64,000 nucleotides of DNA from NCBI GenBank assembly GCA_907165065.1, contig OU015523.1:42273702-42337701 (forward strand). The letters run 5' to 3'. Made by a program: the position numbers and the translations under genes. Positions 37,901 through 48,989 of the stretch are shown in pieces; position 1 is the first letter of the stretch, and every line of letters begins with the position of its first letter. Origin of the DNA: Caprimulgus europaeus. Its lineage: Eukaryota; Chordata; Aves; Caprimulgiformes; Caprimulgidae. The notes under the pieces are model-generated. The model saw nothing but the letters and a program-made list of their open reading frames with translations. It did not search any database and was not told the DNA's origin.

Positions 37901-38880
37901 TGAGTAATATAACCATCCATATGACATCTAAACCTATCTGAAAACATATGAATATGGGACTCGTGATTCTAATTTACTTGGAGCAACAGTTAGTAGACAA
38001 TAAAAGACAGACCGTAGTCAATGTATTTAACAATAACAGAGTGCATCAGGCTACTGAAATAAGCTTTTCAGGGGCTGTTAAGTTCTTATATTTAACATTT
38101 TAGCATTCCAGAAACTCCCACCTAATCAAAAATTTCTGCAGCATGAAGGCAAGCACGCAGCTAGTTAAGTCCTAAAGACACTGGACTGGTCCCTGACATA
38201 ACCTGACATCCCATCCATAGTCACAAAATAGGCATGCCTGCCAAAATCTCCCTGTGAGAGGAAAAGCCCTCACTGCTCTGAGTAGGCATTAATGGCAAGT
38301 AGACATTAAATTAATGACAGTAGAGTCCTTTTCCCTCCCTTTCCTACCTCTCTTTCTCCCACTCAGGAGGGATATTTAGCCAGCAGTGGGGCTGAATACT
38401 GAGAAATCAGTGCTGCTCATGGTGGCCTCCAGCAACTGCTAGAAAGGACTGCCACCACCTCAGTCTTTAAAAAAGAAAACTACAAGGAGGAGAATACAGC
38501 CTCCCACTTGGTAACAGGCATTTTCTGGTTGACTTGAGGTAACTGTAAACCTATCCCTGAGGGATAAAACATAGAAAATGCTGTTCCTCAGTCTTTCCTG
38601 CTAACCAGCAAAGGCAGTTTTCCCAACAGCATGCCAGCTGCTGTGAAATGTGTGTTGTGGTACCTAGACCTCTAGCCTGGTGTGTGCGAGACTAGATACC
38701 TAGTGTAGCAGCTGTGAATTCAACGAGGCTTAAATGTTAAGTGTTACTGCTTTGAATATCACATCATTTAATACCTCCTTTGGGAATGCATACCTAGAAG
38801 TGATGAAATTTTACTTCTGTAGTCTAGAAGGAAGGGCTCAGGTCGTTTTCACCTCCTCTTCACAGTGACTGAATAATGGA
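31941..38880. other. non-coding DNA, no gene seen
   Basis: About 7 kb of AT-rich sequence with no gene, RNA gene or young transposon recognised. The largest frames (97-99 codons on the minus strand, near 31.5, 35.4 and 37.0 kb) lack any domain. Near 33535-33600 there is a faint tRNA-like box (CAGGCTCAAATCCC), which I judge too weak to call. Confidence 0.6.
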
Positions 38881-39467
38881 TGTCGTGGTTTAACCCCAGC
38901 TGGCAACTAAGCAGCACACAGCCACTCACTCACTCCCCCTTCAGTGAGATGTGGGAAGAGAACTGGAAGGGTAAAAGTGAGAAAATTCATAGATTGAGGT
39001 AAGAACAGTTTAATAATTAAAATAAAATATTATTAATAAATTGTAATAAGAAGGAAAATAACAAAGAGAGAGAAATAAAACCCAAGAAAGACAACTGATG
39101 CAAATGAAAACAATTGCTCACCACCAACAGACCAATGCCCAGCCCAGTCCCTGAGCAGTGGTCCCCACACCAACCTTTCCCCTAGTTTTATTGCTGAGTA
39201 TGACATCATACGGTGTGGAATGACCCTTTGGTCAGTTGGGGTCAGCTGTCCCAGCTGTGTCTCCTCCCAGCTTTTTGTGCTCCCCCAGCCTCCTTGCTGG
39301 TGGGACTGTGTGAGAAGCAGAAAAGGCCTTGATGCTGTGTCAGCACTGTTCATCAATAATGAAACCATCTCTGCATTATCCACACTGTTTCCAGCACAAA
39401 TCCAAAACACAGCTCCATACCAGCTACTATGAAGAAAATTAACTCTACCCCAGACAAAACCAGGAGA
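38881..39467 (-). mobile_element. solo LTR, common neoavian ERV family
   Basis: Near-complete, about 587-bp LTR. On the plus strand it starts TGTCGTGGTTTAACCCCAGC and ends near CCAGACAAAACCAGGAGA (usual end CCAGGACA). The transcriptional orientation is minus: reading the complement gives a CRE-like TGATGTCATA, then an AATAAAA box about 10 bp on in the TATA position, and later ATTAAACTGTTCTTA near the poly-A site. It belongs to the same family as the copy at 22.7 kb but is better preserved. Flanks ATGGA (38876-38880) and GTGGA (39468-39472) would be a 5-bp target duplication with one mismatch. The 149-codon minus frame across it is not a gene. Confidence 0.9.
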
Positions 39468-42400
39468 GTGGAAAAAGCTCAAATAATGGATCTTTACACT
39501 GACCCAATTATGTTCTCTTAGCTTGTGGAAGGACTTTGCAGTGAGCTGTACATCAGTTACAAAGATTTTTGGCTTAAATTTTGCTAGTGCCTAAGAAGTA
39601 GCTTTAAAATGGCATACTTTATAAGCACTCTGCTTCAGTTGAGTCAAATTGCAAATGGAAGTATCTTGTTTGTCCCCAGTTCTGTTAGTCTAGATGCAGA
39701 TGTGAATACCAAGCAGAGATGTTTTGTTCCTTGTGAACTATGGGCAAGACTACTGGTTCTCCATTCACAAGTCTGTTAATAAAATTATTGATGTGTACGA
39801 GTCAGCACAGTAGTCACTTCTTTCACAATTAGCTGATTTCTTCCATAGGTTTTATAAAAAAGGGGGCAGGGGGAAGCAAAAGATTAGTAGTAACCTGAAA
39901 TAAGAGGACACAGGCACTAAGCAGCAGATGCACCAAGGGAAACTGAGTTTTACAACTCTGAATCCCAGACAAAACTCCAAAAAGTACCTCAGGCTCAGAA
40001 AGGTGTTATTGAAGGTTATAAAGCTGGCATGCACTTCACTGTCCCCAAGGCAGGGCTGCCCCTGTCTGGCAGTGAGGGGTTTATCATCCAGTGTCAAAGC
40101 CTTCAGCAGGGAACAGATACAACCATAACCCTCAGCTGGAACAAACTGTCATATGCACATACTGATGCCAGCTGATGGTAGCCGAAGTGCTGATCTGTAA
40201 TTTACCTTGCTTTCTGAGAAAACCAAGTTTCTCATGTGCATTTAAGTACATTAAATATCTCTTTACTTTATCCTAACAAATTTTAGACTTGGGACAATAT
40301 CCAAATTTAACATAAGGATAACCATATTAAAAAATGATGTGTTTCTACCAATTTCCTGAAAATCAGTGGCTGGCTCAGACAGAGAGAGATATGCTCTAAA
40401 TGACTCCATGAATTAAAAGGCAGCAGTATGAACCATCCACTGGCCAAGTAGCAGAGAAGCCACACTAGGGAAGCCATGTTTGGAGGCCTCCAATTGCCTC
40501 CAAACATTCAAAGACTCATTCTGCTCTCAGACTCTATTAAATATTAGAATGATTGACTGCAGAAGCAAAGCTGAGGAACCCAGGTCATAATGCTGCTACT
40601 GCTCATGGTAGTAGGTTCTAACCTTTGTGGTTATGAAAGAAATCTTGAAAAGCCTAGAGCAAAAGACCTGAAAGATGTGACTTTTCCCATTCATGTCCAT
40701 CAGCTATTAATCCTGAAAGCTAAAATTTACAATTTAATTGCCAACATTAATGATTTCACTTCAAACAGTTTTCACCAAAACATACAATTGTTTGCTTATC
40801 TGAAAATCTTCAACTGCTTTATCCTTCCATGAATCTTATTTTTGCCAAAACCTCTTTAACTATGCAGAACTTCTAGCTTCTCCATTCTCCATAACACACA
40901 GCCCACTTGAATCTTAAGGGACAGATTCAAATATTTCAAATTTTAAATCAATATGAATAGCCTAGGGCAACTGTGATGCCTGATGCATTCATTGGCTTTT
41001 TGGTCTGCTGCACCAGAGCACAGAAGAACATGCTCCCCACCATGGGACGCAGAAAATTCTGAGGTGTTTCTCAAGGCAGTCTGTTGAATACTTTTTGCCA
41101 TATTGCAGGAAAAGGACCTAGAATTTCAAAGGGCCTAGAATTTTATTTTAACCAGTACAGGATTTATAGTCCGTTAGTAATTTGTCTTTTTTTAAAAAAT
41201 CCAAAATTGTTCTTTCATATACACATATAAACACACATGTTCTACCACACATGCCTGATTAATATTGATATATCGTTTTCACAGTGAAGAATTGTTTAGT
41301 GAAAAAGGATTTTGGAAAAAAAAAATTGCAATAATATTCCCAGGATTCTATATTGCCAGCTATGGCTGGAATGAGAATCCATCAAATAGATAGATGGATC
41401 ATCACTTTCCCCAAACACTATCAAGTATGATCATCACATCAGCCTTTCATTTGTCATCACTCAGAAACAAAGATTTACTCCAAACCCAGCCTTTTCCCAT
41501 AAAAAAATGAGTTATTTGACCCTGTCAAAATGAGTACGTGAACATTAAAGCTGTTAACATTTTCCTCCCTTAAGCTCAATGCATGTGATTTTACATAAGG
41601 ATATGACCCAGTATCTCAGGCAGAAATATGTTTCATCTTCATTGAGAAGAAATTACTTAAGTTCAAAGTTAAAATAGTGGTTTCTTCAGCATAATTCTGT
41701 GATGATGTTAATTTTGGCCTGAATTAAATGTCATTTATCACCATTAAAGCAGCAAATGGAAAACAGACAAGCTAATTACATAGTTTTGTATAAAAATATT
41801 GCTGTTGAAGAAGTACAGTTAAAATGCTTTACTGTCATAGTAAGCCCATTTAAAATTAAGGTGAAATCAATGTTTATGATAACTCGAAGAACATAATGAT
41901 TTTATTTTGAGCTTTTGGGAAATCATCCAAAAACTCTTGTTTCGGAGTATTTCTTCAACATTTTCTTGTTAATGGGGAAATGGTTGAGTGTCCTGGAATT
42001 ACAGGATGTCTAGGAGTAGCAGGGTGATACACTCCTTTCTGATCAATAAACGGTAGCTTTGTCTATTAAAAGCAGAAAAAAAAAAAAAGTGAATTCACCA
42101 CACATTTCCATGAATGAATGAATTTCATCCTGAATTGAGATTTTTCCTTAGGTTCAGACAGATTCAGACAATACACAGCCCCATCACTTTCAGATGTTAT
42201 ATGTCTCAACACCCTCAGGTCACAAAGTACCAGGAATTTCAGAAGCAAGTCAATCAGGATTTCTACAGCAGAAAAGCAGCTTGGATCATTCACCCTAATC
42301 TGAACAAAATCTTCAACCTCAGTTTATCTCCAGCCTCCTGGTTTTTTGCCATTTAATACTCTTGTCAGAGCTCCACTGAAGCCAGCATCCTTCCACACCC

Positions 42401-45112
42401 TAAGGTCAGACTTCATACATAACTAATGGTAGTCCTCATAAACCAATTGACAGATGCATGGGTGTTCTTCCTCATCAGAAAATAGCAGTTATAACAATCA
42501 GTCTGTACAATTATCCATCTAAAGTTATTTTATCTCTTTATACAACCTCAGTCACTAACACTGTTTCTTACACATGTGGGTGACATAGGTGGAGCTCCTC
42601 CAGAGCCGATTCATGCCAATTGCTAAACTCAGTTTTCTCCCTTTCACCCCCTTTCCTTCACATGTGCATCCACAGGATGACAGAAACTCATTGTTCATTA
42701 CATCTGTTCTTACACACTAAATACAACAAAGCTCATCCCCTCCTCAATAAACTTTGCTACTGGTATTCCACAGTTCCTGACAGTAATAGTCAAACATTTG
42801 CCCTTCAGCTGCTAACATTTCCCTAATAAGTTTTTTTTATTCAAATATGGTTTCACTGTTCTTTACAAGTGTGAATACCTATCTTCCCAAAGGCTGGATG
42901 CAGCCTATGTCTTCATTACAAACGACCTGGACCATATTACTTTTGTTCTGCCCTCCCACCCCCATCTTCCTTTTATTACTGTCTTCTGAATATTTGCTAT
43001 TTATTACTATTTTCCCTACATGAGGGGGTACTGGAAGCTGAAAAAATACATCATGTAGAATCCTCACAGTATATTTCTCATTTCTTTCTTACAACATTTT
43101 TTTGAGCATATTCAGAAAGAGCTGAATGGTCTTTTGGTCTTATCCAGCACATCCCTTCTCACATCACTGAAGTATGTGTTAGTCTGTAGACACCAAAAGG
43201 TCTTTTTGTTCTGCAACAAGGGAAGAGTTCCTCATTCCCTGGTGTTACTAGACATGTGTCTATGTGTCATGTAATATATAACTCTGGGCAAAAATGGCAC
43301 GCTGGTGGCAGAAGAGCATTTTGCAGCCAATCTGTATGAACTGCATGTGTTGGGAAAATGAATATATGAATGATATTTTGAATGATCAAATTGTTTCATG
43401 TAGAAAGTGAACAATCGGAGTAAGTACAAAGATGACACTTTGGTAGCAATGACAGATTAAATTGGGTGTGCCAATTTGAAACATCACTAGACAAGAAACA
43501 CCACTAGATACAAGGCAAGATGTCGAGTAACAGGACAAACTTTTGGAACTGGGAGAGCCAAGTGACAAACATCCTTTCAAAGAGAGCATGGCAAAACTCT
43601 GCAGACAGCCTTAGCCTGCCAGAGATACTATAAGAAAGGAGAAATTACCTGATAAAATCTTGCTGGCTAGCACGGCTCCTACACTGTCCTGCTGTGCTGT
43701 GACACCTTTTGTACAGTTACAGAATGAAACCGAAGAGAAACCTCATTACCACTCTCAATAGCACAGTTGCTACTGTGGCTCTGTGCCAGTTTATACCAGC
43801 AGAGCCTCTTCATGGGGCTCTATGAGGCTCCTTTTTCAAGTTCTTCCCTAGAAAGGGGATTCCCATCATCTCTGCATTTGCATAGTAACTGCTGAAATTT
43901 GAATGGCCTTCATAAGCACAAAGGGCTCCACTGATACCTGTGCTGCTTAGAGCTAAAATCATCGCCCGTATATGTAGAGAGTCCATTTGTTCTTGTGACA
44001 GTTTCAGGACCTTTCAGGCCATCCAGAAATGTACACATTCAACCAAGTCTTTATTGAAAAGACTGAGGCTGGAGGTGAAAGGGTGTTCCCTGGAAGGGGT
44101 CATACCTGCCAATATGGATAACACGGACTATTCATATTGCAGTTTCCATCTTTATTTTAGCCTTAATAGGTACTGGTGGATTTCTGCTTCCCATGGTGGG
44201 TTCAGATGTGAGTTGTGCAAGTAGGAAGGTAGAATCACTTGAAGAAATCTCTAAAGACTTCACCACCTCAGAACATCTACACCACTCATTGCTAAGTCAG
44301 TCCATGGCCTGAAGATCATCTCTGACTGTCTGACATACCCAAGACCACAGTGTGAAATTATAAGAATGGCAAAAATAGTTTCAAAAAACCACCTAAGCAT
44401 CCCTCTAAAGTCCCTGGACTTTAGATCAAGACTCTTGGAGTAATAGGAGCAATTATAGGTCATAGTTCATAACATCATACTGTCACTTGCATTTGTATTC
44501 AAGGCAAATGATACAGTTTCACAGGAGCAGTCTGGCCTTGGAAGAGGGCTCTAGTTCTAGTGCAGAGGAAGGTCTAGATGGATTTTGGCTCTGATATCAG
44601 CAGAGATCCCAAGCAGCATAACCCAAATGCCCCTTGGACTAGAACACTTTCAGTGATTACCTGCTGCAATCAAAGACCATTGTCCTCCTGCAAGGAAGAC
44701 AGCATCAGACTCAGAAGACAATAGATAAATAAACCCACATATTTGGATGAATAATCTACCTATTCTATTTAGAAGATCTTGGCTGGAGTTAGTGTGACTG
44801 GTACCCAGCACACATCAGTAAACCTGTGGGCTTTTTTGGGAGAATTTATTGAGCACTGGATGTGGATACTGTACATGAGATGTTTTGGTTATTTTTTTTT
44901 AACAAAAAGAAGGCTAAAAAGAGAGTTGATAATTATTTTTGGTTATATGATCAAGATATAGAATCAAAGAAAAAAGGAATTTTTCCCCATCCCTAACAAG
45001 GCTAGGACAAGCAGCAGTGAGTTTAAACTGCAGCAAGGGAAATTTAGGATAGACATAGCATAATTTCCTTATTAAAAGGACAGCTAACCATTCCACCACT
45101 GGAGGACTGTAA
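39468..45112. other. non-coding DNA, no gene seen
   Basis: About 5.6 kb of AT-rich sequence, no gene or transposon recognised. Open frames stay below 95 codons. The stretch around 41.6-41.9 kb is very AT-rich with homeobox-type TTAAT/ATTA motifs. That is compatible with a conserved non-coding element but not evidence for one. Confidence 0.55.
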
Positions 45113-45835
45113 AGAATCATAGAATCATAGTGGCTATAAAAGACCTTTAAGATCATTGAGTCCAACCATTAACCTTTCACTACCAATCCCATCTCTAAAC
45201 CATGTCCCTAAGCACCTCATCTACCTGTCTTTTAAATACCACGAGGAAAGGTGACTCCACCACTCCCCTGGGCAGCTTTTTCCAGTGCTTGACTATCCTT
45301 TTGGTAAAGAAGCTTTTCTAATGTCTAACCTAAACCTCCCCTGGTGCAACTTGTAGCCATTTCCTCTCATTCTGTCATTTCTGGGAGAAGAGACCAACAG
45401 CCACCTCTCTACAACCTGCCTTAAGTAGTTATAAAGAGCAATAAGGTCTCCCTTCAGCCTCCTCCAGACTAAACAATCCCAGCTCCCTCAGCTGCTCCTT
45501 GTAAGACTTTTTCTCCAAGCCCTTCACCAGCTTTTTTGCCCTTGGACCCACTCCAGAGCCTCGATGTCCCTCTTGTGTTGAGGGACCCAAAACTGATCAC
45601 GGTACTCAAGGTGTGGCCTCACCAGTGCCGAGTACCAGGGCACAATTACTTCCCTAATCCTGCTGTCCACACTATTTCTGACACAGACCAGGAAGCAATT
45701 TGCCTTCTTGGCCACCTGGGCACACTGCTGGCTCATTTTCAGCCAGCTGTTGACCAACATCTCCAGGTCTGGGCAGCTTTCCAGCCACTCCTCCGCAAGC
45801 CTGTGGTTTTGCATGGGGTTGTTGTGACCCAGGTA
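45113..45835 (-). mobile_element. CR1 LINE, about 0.72 kb, 5'-truncated
   Basis: The plus strand shows the complement of a CR1 3' end: AGAATCATAGAATCATAG, then GACCTTTAAGATCATTGAGT, TCCAACCATTAACC, and the conserved GCCTCCTCCAGACTAAACAA block. The 5' break is in the RT connection region near GACCCAGGTAGAG. The subfamily matches that of the copies ending at 20.85 and 28.42 kb. Confidence 0.95.
45524..45835 (-). pseudogene. CR1 ORF2 RT C-terminal fragment
   Basis: The minus-strand frame reads [53 protein letters not shown] and [20 protein letters not shown]. This is the region after the catalytic FADD in CR1. The segment is uninterrupted for about 100 codons but lacks the catalytic core and the C-terminus, which is lost to frameshifts in the 3' part. 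Confidence 0.88.
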
Positions 45836-46012
45836 GAGTAGATCAGAGAAAATGATCATGAAAGACTCAAGATCGTGCAAGGATAAAAGATAGAGTAGGT
45901 ATTCTCTTCCAGCTCAGTTTGTTAAATTTCTAAGAAGTTCTGTGAATCTTTCAGTTGGACTGGCTTTGGCTGCTTGAAAATGTCTTTCTTGGCAAGTCCC
46001 AAAGAAAAAATT

Positions 46013-46255
46013 CACAGAATCACAGAATCACAGAATCACAGAATCACAGAATATTAGGGATTGGAAGGGACCTCGAAAGATCATCTAGTCCAATCCCCCT
46101 GCTGGAGCAGGAACACCTAGATGAGTTCGCACAGGAAGGCGTCCAGGCGGGTCTTGAATGTCTCCAGAGAAGGAGACTCCACAACCTCCCTGGGCAGCTT
46201 GTTCCAGTGCTCTGTCACCCTTACTGTAAAGAAGTTCTTTCTCAAATTTAAGCGG
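46013..46255 (-). mobile_element. CR1 LINE 3' tail with expanded octamer repeat
   Basis: The plus strand starts with about five copies of CACAGAAT (46013-46051), the complement of the CR1 3' octamer. It continues with TTGGAAGGGACCTCGAAAGA, TCATCTAGTCCAATCC, GTCTTGAATGTCTCCAGAGA and TCTGTCACCCTTACTG. The 5' truncation is at AAGCGG. AAATT at both sides (46008-46012 and 46256-46260) fits a 5-bp target duplication. Same subfamily as the 15.2-17.2 kb element. Confidence 0.93.
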
Positions 46256-46256
46256 A

Positions 46257-46290
46257 AATTCCAGTGCAAGCATAATTCCAGTGCAAGCAT
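46257..46290. repeat. 17-bp tandem duplication
   Basis: AATTCCAGTGCAAGCAT occurs twice in direct succession, immediately next to the 5' end of the CR1 copy. It may be an accident of that integration or of later slippage. Confidence 0.85.
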
Positions 46291-47060
46291 CAACCAGCAG
46301 ACTAATTGCATGGTTGCAAAATACAGACGTAGTGCTAGAAGACAACCAAGTCTTTGGGATTTACAGCAAAGGAATGAACAACAAAAAAAAAGGGTCCTGG
46401 GATTTAAAAACTTAACTTCTGAGCCCAAATTTTTCTAAATAGTACCTCAGTCTTTCACTTTCTATTACATATGTGCACAACTACTACACCTAAAAAAATG
46501 AACAAGCAAACAAAGAGTGTTGCTGAGCAGCAAAGAGATATGTACTTTGTAGCATTATTGTGTTTGCATTCATGGGAAATGTAGAGATGCTACAGTGATT
46601 GCAGTGCTAGATGAAAACAGGCACTTATTCCGAAATTATGAGAGTCACCTGTCCTTGACCCTCTTTTGCCAGGAAATCAGTATTGTACCTGGCATTACAC
46701 ATACCACTAGACTTTTAGCTAGCTTTGACATCTGGTTATTTTCAGCTTGTATTGAAGTCCTTTATTCACTAGTTCCAGTTTTCCCTGGGGTTTTGTACAA
46801 AACCTTTTCTTTTTTTTTTTCAGGTTTTCTCATAATGAAAACAGTTTGCTGATTCACCAGGTAGCTTTCTGACAGCTCTTGTGAAAGAATGAAAGGTAGC
46901 TTATCTCCTTCTTATTTACAATATCACCTCGACTTCAACTTGTTTCCAAACTGCTGTGCTTTGTTTTCTGTACACTTTTAATTAAAGCTCTTGTTCCTTT
47001 AGAAGAGTAGGGTTTGCTTCCCTCCCTCCTGGGGGTTGTCCTGTTTCCCCCAAAGCTTCT
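46291..47060. other. non-coding DNA, no gene seen
   Basis: AT-rich interval up to the pentanucleotide tract. Frames up to 85 codons without recognisable content. Confidence 0.5.
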
Positions 47061-47250
47061 CTCTTCTCTTCTCTTCTCTTCTCTTCTCTTCTCTTCTCTT
47101 CTCTTCTCTTCTCTTCTCTTCTCTTCTCTTCTCTTCTCTTCTCTTCTCTTCTCTTCTCTTCTCTTCTCTTCTCTTCTCTTCTCTTCTCTTCTCTTCTCTT
47201 CTCTTCTCTTCTCTTCTCTTCTCTTCTCTTCTCTTCTCTTCTCTTCTCTT
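47061..47250. repeat. perfect pentanucleotide microsatellite (CTCTT)38
   Basis: 190 bp of uninterrupted CTCTT units, a pure polypyrimidine/polypurine tract, then a short degenerate CTTTCTCTCTCCCC end. Slippage-prone and likely length-variable between individuals. Because the sequence is homopurine on one strand with mirror symmetry inside the repeat, it could form triplex (H-DNA) structures. The 94-, 102- and 136-codon frames through it (SLLFS and EKRRE repeats) are translations of the repeat, not genes. Confidence 0.99.
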
Positions 47251-47264
47251 CTTTCTCTCTCCCC

Positions 47265-48989
47265 TTACTATCTCAGTATTGACTTTATTACTATCTGATT
47301 CTGTCACCTCTCATTTTTTAATGATGCCATCTCTGTCTCTGAAAGCTGTTTTGAGGGTTAGGGGTATATCTATGCAGGCATTTCGGAGCAGGGTCAGTGC
47401 CAACCTCAGATCACCAAACACTGTGCCCCCACCATGGCGCAGGTAGGTCCATCATAGCCTTACTCTATGGGTGTTAAGTGCCTCGAGCTTGACCAAAGAC
47501 AAAGAGAAGTTTAGATAACCTTAATTTAGCAATTAGTGTAGTAGTGAGGGCCAGTAACATCCCAAGGTCCTTTAGCAACTCTAGCTGTTAAAAAGCTATA
47601 TGACTAAACTTCCAGGAGAGCAAGGATAGGCTGGAGGGTGGGGGATTTGTCTCCCCTCATTCCCTTCTTTTTAGAAGCATTTTCTTGCTGTGCTTCTTCA
47701 GAGACAAAGTTAACATGTCCTTACTAAACACACAGCTACCACAGGATGATGTTTCCTAGGCAACATTCCTATGGAAAAGCAGACTACTAACAATTTTCAC
47801 CTTGCTCTTGTGAAGTCAAGCAATAATGTCATTTATTATTCTTCAGAAATGTGGTGGCCACTTTGCAGGTGAAAAAGAAGACAATGTAGCCACTGGTATT
47901 TAAGAAACAGACACAAGCTGGTCTTTACACACTGCTTTTCAGACAGCACAGCTGGCAAAGTGCTCCATAGGCTCATAATCATTCCTATGAAAATTAGTAT
48001 CTGCTGTTAGATCTAGGTGTTCTACAATTTAACAAATCATAACTAGTCTTATTTAAACTAGCAGTACAATCCAAGACAGCAGTCCAAGGTGAAGGTGATG
48101 ACAGTCTCCAAGCTCTGTTGCAGGAGGCTTGTGCTGGTCGCTGCGGTCAAAGTAACACACTTTGAATGCGCGCAGCACTGCACAGATGTTGAGCACTGTT
48201 ATTGAAGTGGTCACCTTTTCACCGTATCTGTCTCTAGGGCACCGTGAAATTTATATTTTTGTAAGCTAATTGAACCCTGCCTCTCTGATAAGCCTGGCTT
48301 TAAACTTAATTATTCTTTTTTAAGGAAAAGGAAGAAAGGAAATAGTCCAGGAAGCATTGCACACTGATGTAATCAAGCACAGGAGAGAAAAACAAAACCT
48401 CTTCAGCAACAGGTGACACCTAAATGAATGGTGAACAATGCAGTTAGTAGATACACTGGTCCTGTGCTTCCTAGGCTGTCTTTCTCCCCTCAGATTCTTA
48501 ACTTGATGGACTGTTGATTGCCTGCTTTTTGTCAAGAGACAGCACTAAAGCCTGTCAGGGGAACTTGCAGTGTCTATTCTTAGCCTCCAGATCTATTGCG
48601 GGAGAAGAGAGGTGGGGTTTTTCTGCTCACCAAGAGAAAAAAGATCCAGCTGCCTGCAGGCTGATAAAAGCAGAGCTGCAATTTCCATTTATTTTTCCGT
48701 TTCATATATGTGGTGTTGGGCTGCTTTAGCTCCCTGCCACTGCAAGATTTGGCTTATATTAGCAAAGCTCATGTTGCAGGGAGCAGCAGTAGCTAACAGG
48801 AGAGCTGCTGCCACTTTCTTTTTAGATCACTCCTCAGCAAGGAATAACCCACTCCTCACAATCACAGCAATTGTATGCCGGAAGCATACTGAAGAATAAA
48901 CTAGGTAGTGTGTTCTAGATGGTTCAAACGTGGACATGACATTAAAATGAGGCCATTATTTTATACTGGGGAGACAGGGATTCCTTCTC
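47265..48989. other. non-coding DNA, no gene seen
   Basis: Apparently single-copy DNA. It holds a small CpG-retaining patch at 48138-48245. Frames up to 109 codons (48570-48899, plus) are featureless. Confidence 0.5.

Noticed and set aside
39033..39482. 149-codon minus-strand frame, the joint longest in the window
   Set aside because: It lies almost wholly within the solo LTR, which is non-coding in this retroviral family, and the translation matches no retroviral protein I recognise.
47014..47446. Open frames of 94-136 codons with SLLFS or EKRRE repeats
   Set aside because: They are translations of the CTCTT microsatellite, whose 5-bp unit leaves no stop in several frames.
47430..47450. 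Donor-like CAG|GTAGGT after a frame running from the microsatellite
   Set aside because: The upstream frame is mostly microsatellite and no acceptor or homologous protein was recognised.
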